Part shown: positions 24,201 through 36,200 of the stretch, piece after piece
Position numbering within the stretch: position 1 is the stretch's first letter
Layout of the letters: each line of letters begins with the position of its first letter
DNA from: Saccharina japonica
Lineage: Eukaryota > Sar > Phaeophyceae > Laminariales > Laminariaceae
DNA length: 64,000 nucleotides
Direction of reading: 5' to 3'
Assembly: GCA_008828725.1 (NCBI GenBank)
Contig: MEHQ01001083.1
Coordinates: forward strand, 107,183 to 171,182
The notes under the pieces: generated by a model
Seen by the model: only the letters and a program-made list of their open reading frames with translations
The model's database searches: none
Told to the model about the DNA's origin: nothing
Program-made: the position numbers and the translations under genes

Positions 24201-27200
24201 CAACGCCGTAATCGTCCATTTTGTTTCCGTCATTTTGCAGGGCTGTTCATGTTCGGGTCAAAACCCTCGCGGGTTAAGTCGGGTCAGGTCCGGTCGGGTC
24301 GGGTAAGGGTGACTTGACCCGACTCGTGAGTGTTTGAAACTCTCCTGCCACGATCCGTCCCGACCCGATCCGTCCCGACCCGATTCTCCGAACCTCGACC
24401 CGTACTCCGACTCCGACCCGACCCGACGCGACCCGACCCCGGTCCGACCGGCCGGTCGACCCGGACCCGACCCGACCCGACCGGCCCGACCCGACTCGAC
24501 CACGGAGATTTCAACGTCCCTGACCCGACCCAGACCAACGACCCGGACAACACAGAACCACGACAGACAACCGACACCGAACCCGACACCGATCCCTGAC
24601 CCGACCCGACCCGACCCGACCCGACCCGACCCGACCCGACCCGACTCGACCCGTGAGATTTCAAAAAGTTCCTGACCCGTGAAGCGTCCTGGTAATTTTG
24701 ACCATTTTGAATCTTTCAAGCGCCAAAAGGGTTAAAGTCCAACAGCCGTGAAAGCACTATGAAACTACTCTCGCATACCGTCGACGAACAACAGCCATAC
24801 TACAGTCAGTAAAACCCGTATGTACATTAGTTAAGTCGTACCAGTATTAAAAGCCGTATGCACATTGTACGCGCGAGCAACGTATCACATTGAAAAAAAA
24901 TCATAACAGGCTTGCCAAGATGAGTTTCGACGAAATCATCGATCTCCCCGCTGATGTTCTTGATTTGAATTGTTAAATAATACTTCGTACCTCTCCCAGT
25001 AATAATAAGGGGTCTTCCCCGGAGTGAAATTAAGTACATATGTGCCAGCGTCTTCATTCGAGCTGAAAAGGGCAGTATATACACCGATGCCACAAACTGC
25101 TATATACGTATCTGGTAAATGCACTATGGCAAAATTTATTGGCGTGCAACGCTCGGCTTGTCTTACCACCGCAACCCGGACTCGAACGCAAAACCAAACC
25201 CATCTCTGCGTGCCCCCCGACCCCCCCCCCTCCCCCAACCCTATCGTCCGTTTGTCTCTCACCGTTGACACAGAAAGTCGGGGCTGCTGAGCATCGCGAC
25301 TAGCGGCATGAGAGCCCCCGCCCCCGCGATGACGGCGGTGTAGGCGTACTCGGCGCTGATGTTGGCCACGCCCCTGACGGCTTCTCGCTGTACGTCCACC
25401 GACTTGCTCCTCATCACAAACTTGAGGTGTTGTAGAACGCCTTTTTTGTGGCGAGAGATGAAGGAAGGACCATGAAAACAACACCGCAACGACGGAAAAG
25501 CCACACGCAAGCGAGTGAATAAAAGGGATTATTGTCCCATTCTTACCATCTGATCATCCATGTGTAGCGCTTTGTCATACTTTGTACCCATATCGCGCTC
25601 CTCTTGTGTCAAAAAGTATTAATCCACGCTAGCTCAAGTCCTTGATTAAATTGATTGAATCTACCCCTACTCCTATGCATTTCTTCCTGTAGCTATCTGT
25701 GTATCTATAAAAGGGAATCCACAATCCACCTACTGCAGACATGGAAGATACCATCGATCAGAGCTTATTACTTGCGAAAATATGACAATAAAATGTAGTA
25801 GTCCCCCTTATGAATGACTGTACTGGCTCCTGACAAATACCTGATATATCATTTGTGTGCCGTGTGGTCATTGTTGCGGGGAGTGTGACATAACATGTCC
25901 GTTAAAACAAATCAGGCAATTTAAGGAGAGTCTTCGTTTTTGTAGAACGCGGTATTTTCCTTTGAATAGCCGTTTCGAGGGAGGGTGGAGCTGACATTTC
26001 GCGGTGGAAAATATAGATCTACACGAACTACGTACTCACTACCTCCCCAACCATGGCAGGCGTAACCTTCCAACTGATCGAATCGAACTAGGGGGGTGGA
26101 AGCTCATGACCGTCCCTCCCGAAGAACGTTGTATTTGTTGCGCTGGTGGGTCCGCTATGCACGAAACCCATGTGTACGCAATCGTGGTATTAAACGGTAT
26201 GTGGTATTACGCCCGGCGGCACTGCAACCAACGTGTACGTAGTCTCCCCCGAAACAAGCGTCTCCTCGTGCCTTAGAAACCTCCTGATTTCTCGAGCCGA
26301 TGTTTAGTGCTGTTTCGTGTGTTCCTATCCCGCTGTTTCGCAAAAATACAACTGTCGTTGAACCTATTACGCAAAAGCCTACGCGCAAGCACGCTGCCTG
26401 CACCTCATCGGAATAAAAGTATGAAACAGCAACGAAGTGAAAAAAGGACAAGCTCTCACAAGGGTCTCGTAACAATCCCATTGGGAAAAACAACAAAAAC
26501 AACAAAATTGTGTTTGTTTTTTTTCCCCGTCCAAGTAGCACTTTTTTTTGTCCAAGCTGACGCGTGCTGCGATAGAAGTAGCACTTTTTTTTGGCTGAAA
26601 CTCGCTCCTTCACCCAAAATCGTCCGAGTTTCATTTTTTTTGTCCTGTTTTTTTCGTGTTATTTCTTATCGGGTACGAGCACTTTTGTTTTCCTCCAAAA
26701 CCGTTTCTGGGGTTAGGGTATAGAGCGCCTTAAGTGATAAGTAACCACCCTTATAGGGCAGAAACATGGTGCACCTCTATGATACCGTAGCATGCCTCAG
26801 CTTAAAATAACTGCATTCAAATATGAGCACGTAGGCTGGGCACCGGCACTCCCACCCCTCCCCCCACAACAAAAAAGAAAGTAAAGTTTCGACACCCCCA
26901 CGACGCCGTCGACGTTTGGCCACGACTCGTATGACCCCCTTACCGGACTCCACCATCTTGCCCTGGTTCTCCACTACTTCCGCCAAGTTTGCCACCACGC
27001 CGGTTCCCTGGTGCGCCGTCTCGACATCGGCGCTGTGCATCATTTCGATTAACACCGGCAGACCCCCTTCCAGCACGATGTCCACTTTGCTGCAACCACA
27101 TTTCGATAAGGGGAGGGGAGGCAGGGTACGAATTGGCTTCAGTGGGGGGGGGGGTTGTCCCAGTTTCTAATGCGCTATATGGTCTCCACGCCACAGTAGT

Positions 27201-30200
27201 TCAAGACTTTTAATAAATATTACCGGTATACGTAAAGCCTCCAAAACAAAAACATGTTACTATTACGAGGGAGCATAGTAAATAGGACGTACGGCCAACA
27301 CAAAAACCTATATATTACCTATTTTTACTAACAACATTTGGTCCTATTTACTATGCCCCTCCCGTGATGAATCCCACCATCGCAACTCAAGACATTAATT
27401 CATTCATTCGAACCCATCCATACCTCCCCCCCCTATGTATTATATGACAGCATTTCATAGCTTCGATGCACTGAAAAGTATTGTCTGGTTACGGTGTATG
27501 CCTCCGTAACGAATCGGCGATGAAAAAGTCCTTCGCGGGCGATACGTAGGGTGGGGACGAAGGGATGGTAGGATGTAATGGCAGGTGGAGCGGATCGGCT
27601 CGAATCAAACGAGATGGAGGAGGGGTGTGCCCTCGAGTCTGTTCGCTTAGATGCCTTGCCAATCTGCGACCCGGGCACCTAAAGTGGCTCGTAGAATTGA
27701 TAAAAAAAAGGCGGCGGCATCCAACAAGACTGTGTGTGGCTACGGCGCTACTTGAACAAATACGCGTATCCTACGCTCCGAGGGGGCAGGTAGTTTCGCG
27801 GCGAACACTGAACAAAAAAGACACAGGCAGGCGAAGAATCGCGGTTCTTCCCTCCATTCCCTTGCGAATATTTGTCGGATGCCGACGGGCAGTATTTTAT
27901 GCCCGATGGCCCCCTCTACTTGAAACGTGCGCTTTGTTGGCTGCACTCCCTCGCTTGCAGGTGAGAGCTTGGTTTTCGCTCGTGCGCTGATTGTCAATGT
28001 AGGTGTTCTGGTATTTCAGCAAGCGTTTTTTTATGTTATACCTGGTACACCTCAAACAGATCATTCCCACTTGATGATCTAGATCTTTCAGGGTAGATAT
28101 CTGTATGATCTGTATGATCTGTATGATCTGTATGATCTGTATGATCTAGCTCACGTTACCGAGTGGAAGCCTAAATAAGCTGCGTGGTCTAGGATATGTT
28201 TCCTGGGTTGGATCTAAACCGGACAGATCCCGCACAACGCATTACAACGCCAGTCTGGGACCAAAATGATCTAGATCGTGATATGTATGTAGATGATCTA
28301 GATCATGATCTAGCTCATGATCTATCTTCATGATCTATCTTTCATGATCTATCTGTAGATGATCTAGATCATGATCTATCTGTAGATGATCTAGATCATG
28401 ATCTATCTGTAGATGGTCTCTCTATCAGACGCGTGAAATGTTGCCTGCCACTTCCATTTGGTTCCTCCCCTGCACATTACCTGTAACTGTGAGTGCCGAC
28501 CCTTACCTGTGCTCGGACAGCGACACGTTTCTGAGAGCAGCAGCAACTTCTCTCAGCACCTCCACGCTCTCACTCTTACCCAGCCTGTTTCCAAACAACA
28601 ACACGCGGTGCAGGAAACATGCAGGAGGGTCATAAGGGGGCGCGGGCTCACAGGAAGATGACACATAGGCATGTGAGTATTGCCTGACTTTAACGTTCGT
28701 TACGATTCAATGTTAAGTTTTTCGGGGATGGAGAACTCTCGTTGAGCGTCCCGCAGCCACGACATATTGGGAAGGGGGAAAAGTAGCGAGTGACGCACGT
28801 GAGATCGACAAAACATGGTTGTAGTAACCTTGACCGACCGACCGACGGACAAACAGACCGACCGACAGACCCGACCGACCGACCGACCGACCGACCGGTC
28901 AAGCGACTCGATAGACACACTTACGTACACTTTTTGGGCGACAAACAAACAGTATTGCAGCGGGAAAACGCAAAACCTAATAGTATCCCTTCTTTGGAGC
29001 ACATCGTCACTAAACAAAACAAAAAAAGTTCTCTGAAAAGCAACAAAAAAACATTTGTGTTCACACCCTTGCTAACCCTATCCTTGCAATGTATGTAGTA
29101 CATACTTTGCCCACGACATGCCATCGAAAATGCAACCCCTTCGCTGTTAATAGAAACAGAAACGAATTTTCCCCAGCTCCCGTTTCTGCCCCTTAATTTC
29201 CTGTATGGGACCGCACTAACATTTCGCGCACATATTACTTGGAATTAGACTGAGACATACGTATCTGTACAGAGCGGCGCTAAAGGGGTGAAAATCAAAC
29301 CCTTTCTTATGCCCAACTTCGTTCTCTCGCCTGAGCAAAGGAGACAGCCCTTTCATCTCCACCAGCTGGGAGCGACACCTGGCCGTGACGCTCAGCTGCC
29401 TGATCGCAAACACCGCCTGGAGGTGCGTGTCCGGGTCGGGATCCCTCAAGAGTCGGACCAGGGGCCGCAGAACACCGGCCCGCTCGCACGCCCGGTGGTT
29501 GGGCTCGAAGCTCGCGATGTTGTTGAGCGCAAAAGCGACGCACCGACGAGTGTCCAGATCCTCCGCAGCGTAGACAGACTCCAAAAGAAGGCTCGAAACA
29601 CCCCCGGCTTCGAACAAGGTTTGGTGGTTCTGGGTTACCACGCCGAGGTTGCCGAGGCCTAGGACACCGTAACGCCTTACGCCGGGGTCCGAGCCCCTGA
29701 CGAAGCTGACGAGCTTTGGGACAACGCCGCTTCGGACAAGATGGGCCTGGGAGTCTCGCTTGGAGGCGAATAGGGCTAGCGCCCTCGCCGCTTCTACTCG
29801 AACTTCGACCTTTATTATTGGTGTTTCCGTTGTCGTTCGAGACCCATTGGTGACCAGGAATATTTTTAGAGTTAGTGTTTCGCGATCGAATTGTTTTCAT
29901 TAAAATTGTTAGTTTTAAGGTGTTCTTGTATATTCTTGTCGGATATGTTGTAGAAATGTTGCGGGCCTGAAAGTTCGAGAGGGTGTTTGTGTGTGATGTG
30001 CGTGCAGTCACTTGCGTTGCTAAACAAATCGGTTGTTGTACTGTATATACGGGTTCGCAATATCCACGGATTTTTAGAGCGTGACTTACAGTAACGGTTG
30101 ACACTATCTTCTTTCGAAAGTGTTCTGCTAATAAATGTAGTGTGGGAACAGGACATTAGCACCGGTCGAAAATAACCACCCCGTGGGCAACGGAAGCGCC

Positions 30201-33200
30201 CAACGGCGCTCGAAAACACCGAAGTAAAAAGTATATAAAATGTACACCCCTCTGTCTCAAAATATAAGAAATTTTTCATTCAACGGCCCGTGCTATGATA
30301 GAGGACGCACTTTGTGACAGTTTTTTTTTCTGTTTACGGAGCTTTTCGGCTGGAGAACTGCTCGGTATCCCAATCGTATTGCAATGATACTCGTAATGCA
30401 CCTAGACCGTGCATGGGGTTGTTCATTATTAGGTTAAGCCTCCATACTTATCTAAAGTCAGTTTTGGGTGAAGTATGGAGTATAGAGCACCCTCATCGTA
30501 CCATGCTTCAAATGTTAGTATACTAAACATCCTTAAAATTCGAGACAGAATGGCGTGATACTCGATCTAGTTTGCAGGAAGGGGCACAAAGAAGAGGAGG
30601 AGCGAATCGTCACACCAATCGCCGCGAACAACGCAGAGCAGAGCTACGTACGTATACGCCTCCGCTCGCGGGCATGTATCCACTCCACCAGTCTCACGTC
30701 AGGGCTGTCCACGAGCGCGAGCAAAGGCTTCACGCACCCCTCTTCAATCATGCGCTTCTGGGTCCTCCCCTCCACCATCTCGGCTATGTTAGCTATCGCC
30801 GCCACGGCGTGGATTTGTCGCTCCCTGTCTCCACTCCCACACAGGTGGGAAAGCGCTGGAAGCACCCCGCTCCTTGCCATTGCCACCTTTTTGTTGCGAA
30901 GTCGCAGTTCGAAGATGGATTCGGATGCCGTTGGAGGAGGTGGGTGGATGGGTGGGTGAGTGCGTGGGTGGGTGGGTGGCGGATACTGACCAACCAGGCG
31001 CGATAGGTGTTGTTGGTGCGTTGCTATGGCCCGCAACAACAGTAAAAACGTCTCGTGGAGCCTGCTGCACAGGCACATTTTCCAAGCCACGTTCGCCATC
31101 ACAAACGTTGCGCTGACGACGAGTGAGCGGAGGTGGAGGGCCGGAACGGTTTAATCTGGAGAATATAGCGTTAAGGTTGAGCACAACACCACCAACATCT
31201 TAACATCTGCAATTGGTCATGTGTTTCAAAACGTTGTTTCGTGCCGCTAATTATCGTCATCAATTCTTTGCGCTGTCGCCATATCGTGCGAGAGTAGAGG
31301 CGAGAAGAAAACAAAACCTTCATATGGTATATAGGTGGACGAAGCGCAGCCACGGTGGTAACAGCCTTCTTTATTTTAACTCGTACCATCCCAAGCTCCG
31401 TTTGGTTAAAACTTATTTCCCCTGGCAAAATAAATATCCCCAATCCGATTATATCTTCGAGTTCGCTGTAGTGTAGACCTAACAAGTTGCTACGATCAGG
31501 GTGAGTTTATCACTTAATTATAGTGTAGGAGATACAAACTCTTCATTAATACTCTATACCATTAGTACTCCATACTATTAGTAAGTCATTAGTACTATTA
31601 GCAAGTCATTTAGAGAAAACGTGAAAGTGCAACTCTATCGCCAATCAATGTAATATACTTAACGGTGTTCCGACGATAAGGCATGCCTTATCGGGCAATT
31701 CCTCACTAATAGTCAGCTATAGTCAGTAATAGTAAAAAATAATCAGAAATAGTCAGTAATGGTCAGAAATAGTCAGAAACAGTCAATAATAGTCAGAAAT
31801 AGTCAGAAATAGTCAATAATAGTCAGCAATAGTCAATAATAGTTATCAATAGTCAGAAATAGTCAGTAATAGTCCATCAGAAAATGTCTTGGCCCAAAAC
31901 ATGCTATATATCCCTATCGTATATTGTAGCACGCGTCACCTTGTTTTCCTCGGCGAGGGCCAAGTTGGCTAGAGTAGCCGACGTCTCCCTCTGCACTTCC
32001 ACCGAATCACTCTTGGCCGCGAGCACCAGCGGCTCCAACCCCCCTTCCCGGACCACCTGCATGCGCAGCGTCTGGTGGGTGGAAATCCCGCGCAGGGCCG
32101 CGATGGCCTGAAACTGCACGTTCACCGACGTGTCCGTGGACGGAAAAGCGTATGTTATCAGCGTCTTCAGGGCGCCGCACACCACCACGGCCTCGAGGTT
32201 GTCCGGGTTGGCGCACACGTTCCCCAGTGCAAAGACGGCATGCTGCCGGGCCTTGATGTCCTGGTGCTTGCTGAACCCGGCCAAGGTCTGGAGGCACTGC
32301 GACATTATCACGCTGTGGTTCTCCCGGCTCACGCTCAGGTTTGCGATGACCAGGAGGCAGTACCGGATAGTCTCGTGGTCGTTTTTGGACTTGTGGTCCA
32401 GGGCGTTTCGCGTTTCCGCTACGATCGGTTCCAGCAACCCCGCTTTGAGCATCTTTGGCTGGTTTTTTACCTAAATAATGGCCCGAAACAGTCGGAGAGA
32501 ACGTAAAAGGGTGGCATGGCATAAATCTTATCTGCTTCATCCTGGAAGCTGCTGGTTTCTTGTCCGCCGAGGGACAATAGACGGCGATGGATAGCCGCTA
32601 CAGGGGGTCATTTCCTACGGTCAATCGCTCCAGGAGACGGTACGTATCTGTTTATGAGGGTAGTTGTATGACGTTCCACGTCCAATAACGCTTTTTGTTA
32701 TGTCTGACTCTTCTTCCGTTGTGTGTCGTTTTGGTTCGTTTCTCGAAGTGCTTGCCAAGGAATCACGTGGACTGGAAAAATTGACCAACATCTTCTCCAG
32801 CAGGGAGAATAAATAACCCACGCCCTACCACCTTCAATAGAGGTTTACGACGCTCTTGATCCGAACAGACTTTATGCAAAGGGTCGACGTTCCTATGACC
32901 AGCAACCAACACGCACATTGGAGCTAAGGTTGCAAAGTGCCATCGCCACCATCCGCTGCACAGGTTGATCTTCCGATCGTATCAGGGCCATGAAAATACT
33001 GAGGGCCCCCTCTTTCAAGATGGCATCGCCGTGCTCCAGGTTTGCCGCAAGGTTTCCTAAAGCCCGGGCGGCCTCTCTCGAAACCAAGGACGACGAAGAC
33101 CCGAGCGCCTATTTCCACGTTCACAGAAAATGCGGGGGTGGCAGGGATGACGACGGGCAGGATACATTTATGAGTAGTTGCGTGGTATAAAAACCCAATT

Positions 33201-36200
33201 TCCGTAGTGGGGAAAGGGGGGAGGAGCGACCGCTAATATGCAACCCCGGGTCTGAGTCGCGAAAGAGAGAGAGCTACAGATAGGCGTAGTGTAAATAGCC
33301 TAAATGGGGTGGGAAAAAAACAACGTGTATTTGTGTTGTTCCCTCCTCCTTAAATTGGACAAAGGGGTTGTTGGCTGACGCCGTGTGCTATGGTGGAAAC
33401 ATGAATTTAAGTTTTTTTGTACCATTTTTGGCGTAAATGACACATTCATGCTTGCCGATAGCACGAGGGACAAAGCTGCCGTTAAACTAAAACCACATGC
33501 ATGCGTACTCGGTGGTACTCATGATTTCTGCCAGGTTTCACAATTCATGGCGCGACGCGAGCGGTACACGACATGAACAACGACACACGACAGCATGTAC
33601 AACGCTAACGCGTTTCGAACCTGAACTAGAGCAGGGATCCCTCCAGCATCCACAATGCTGTCCATGTTTTCCACTACCTCGCACAAGTTCGCGCACGCGC
33701 AACACGCCATACGAGCGGTTTGCACGTCGGGAGACCTTATCGCGCTCATCACAGGGGGCAGCCCTCCGAACTTGGTGATGTTGATCTTGTTCTCTTCGGA
33801 AAAGCTGAGAGAGCACAGGCACGCCAAGGTCTCCCTCTGGATCTCCGGCTCTTCTGTGCGGGCGAGGTACAAGACCGGCTCGAGGCCGCCCTCGTCCGTC
33901 ACCTGCTTGCGCACGTCACTGTTCTGCCCGACCTTCACGAGGGCGTACGCTGCGTACTGCCGCACCTGATGGCGCCAGGGAGAAGAGACACGATAGGCAC
34001 ATACACATTGTATTACGTTGATCCATGATACCACCGGACAGGCGTCCGCATCGAGGGCGACCGGATGCTTGAATCGATCAATTTAAGTTCGTCGTACACC
34101 AGAAGGCATACGAGTACTGGTTAACATATCGGTATGCCGAGATGACTTGAAAGGCTAGCATCAAATGTCACCGCACTGTCACCCTCTCGCATACACGAGT
34201 CGAGCAAATGATCTCCAGAAGGGCCAGTTTATCACGTCCCACCCGAACATGGTGCCGTTCGACCGGTGCGCTGAAAGTCAGAAATACGAGAACTCACACC
34301 ACCAACGAACCGGAGGCAGAAGTTCTCTAGCAAAAGACGAAACAGTCACGACCCTGCCCGTACCATCAAAAAATATTTTAGGTGAAGTATCACCGCCCTG
34401 CGAAAGACATGCCCGTCCATACCTCGGGGTCTGGTGCGTTCGACAGCGATATGAGCAAGGTCAGCATCCCCTCCTCGATAAAAGCGACGTGGTTGTCCAC
34501 GGAGATGGCGAGGTTAGCGATAGCAAGCACCGCGTAGCGCTGAATCTCCAGCTCGATGTCCTCAGACCTCGCCAGCGAGCAAAGCGGCTCCAGGGCTCCC
34601 GACTGCATCATCGTGACGCGAAGAGTCTCGTGCGTGCAAAGGTTTCCCACCCCTAATGCCCCCACCCGCTGGGAAGCCACGTCCTGGCTGAGAAGGTACG
34701 ATATCAGTAGCTGGTGACCCCCAGCGTCGATAATGGGTTCTCTGTACGCGGTGCTAGCGCAGAGATTGGCGAGCAGTCGGCCGGCCTCCCTCTGGACTTC
34801 GACGTAGCGGCTTCGCATGGCGAGAATGGCGGGCCGAATGCCCCCTTCCCGTGAGACGACCACCTGGTTCTCAGGAATCTCGCACAGGTTTGCGAGGCAA
34901 GCGGCGGCTTGCGACGCCGACGACATGTCCTCGCTCTGCATGTGGTGGATGAGAGGAGGCACCGCCCCGCTCTTGCAGATCTCGAACTTGTTTTCGTCTC
35001 CGATGCTCAGGTTGCAGAGGGCCGCAGATACCTCCCTGAGGATTTCCGTGTCTTCCGAGGCTAGAAGCTGAACGAGCGGCTCGAGTCCTCCCTCCTGAAC
35101 GATCTTCATCTTGTTTTCATCCGAAACGCTGCCGTCGGTAGCCGTCGGTAGCCGTCGGTGGCAACGTTTCATTTGATATATACCATAACGTAGATGTAGT
35201 CGGGGGCAATACCGCGTGCACGGGAAGGGAGAATTCCGCATTAGATGTACGGTGTTTCTGAGTGATGTGCTTACCCCTGTTCGATTACTCACACGGGAAT
35301 GGCCGAGGCAACGAACCAGCGAGACGGGCAGTATTTTGGGAAATATATTCGCGCTATATGAAATAGCAACGGCACCTATATCACGCATTCAACTCCAGCA
35401 GTGCCTGAAGCGGCTGACTGCATCGAACCAGTTTTACCGGCCACAGCAAGACGATTCCACTCTATGTACTGTCATTCTTCTTGTCTCAACATATTCGGCT
35501 GGGTTCGACAACCCAAGCACACGAAGAGGTCAACGTATTCACTCCTCCTCCTTTTCCTTTGAGCCCACCGCCCGCTTCCGTGGAATAGCACACACCTGAG
35601 CCCCCGGATGGCAGCAGCAGCTTGTTGGTGAACGTCCGGATCCGGGCTATAGGCTAAAGTTATGACCGGCTGCAAGCCACCCTCCTCGATAATGAGCTTG
35701 TGATTCTGCGCCGAGCAGCTGAGATTGGCCAGCGCGCTCCCCACATAGTATTGGCTCATGACGTCTGGGCTGTTGCTCAGCGAAAACAGCGCGTGGAGGG
35801 CGCCCTCTTCCAGTATGCTCGGGTGGTTCGCGAGCGTGGCGGTGAGGTTCGCAATCGCGAGGACGGCGTACCGACGGGCTTCGAGCTGTGTTTCCGCTGC
35901 TTTCGCGATCGCCACGAGTGGTTTCAACGCCCCCGTTTGTACAATCTTTACCTGGCTGGACACGGTGGTCGCGAGGTTAGCGAGCCCGAGCGCGGCGAAC
36001 CGACGGCAGTTAACTTCACCGCTCGTCAGGGCTTCCACCATCGGCTTGAGCGCGCCTTCTCTGAGAATGGCCTGCTGCATGTCAGGGTTGGCGGCGAGGT
36101 GTGCTATCGCGCGAGTTGCCTCCGCCCGGGAGTTAGTATCGCCGCTCTTTGACAGCGCTATCAGCGGAGGCAAACCGCGTTCTTCGAGCAGCCGGTTGTG

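Noticed and set aside
27565..27990. 141-codon plus-strand frame in ARM intron 9
   Set aside because: Arg/Leu-rich with no domain; consistent with chance in GC-rich intron sequence.
28099..28430. CRISPR-like regular array
   Set aside because: Units are tandem with no unique spacers, in a eukaryotic intron; it is a simple satellite.
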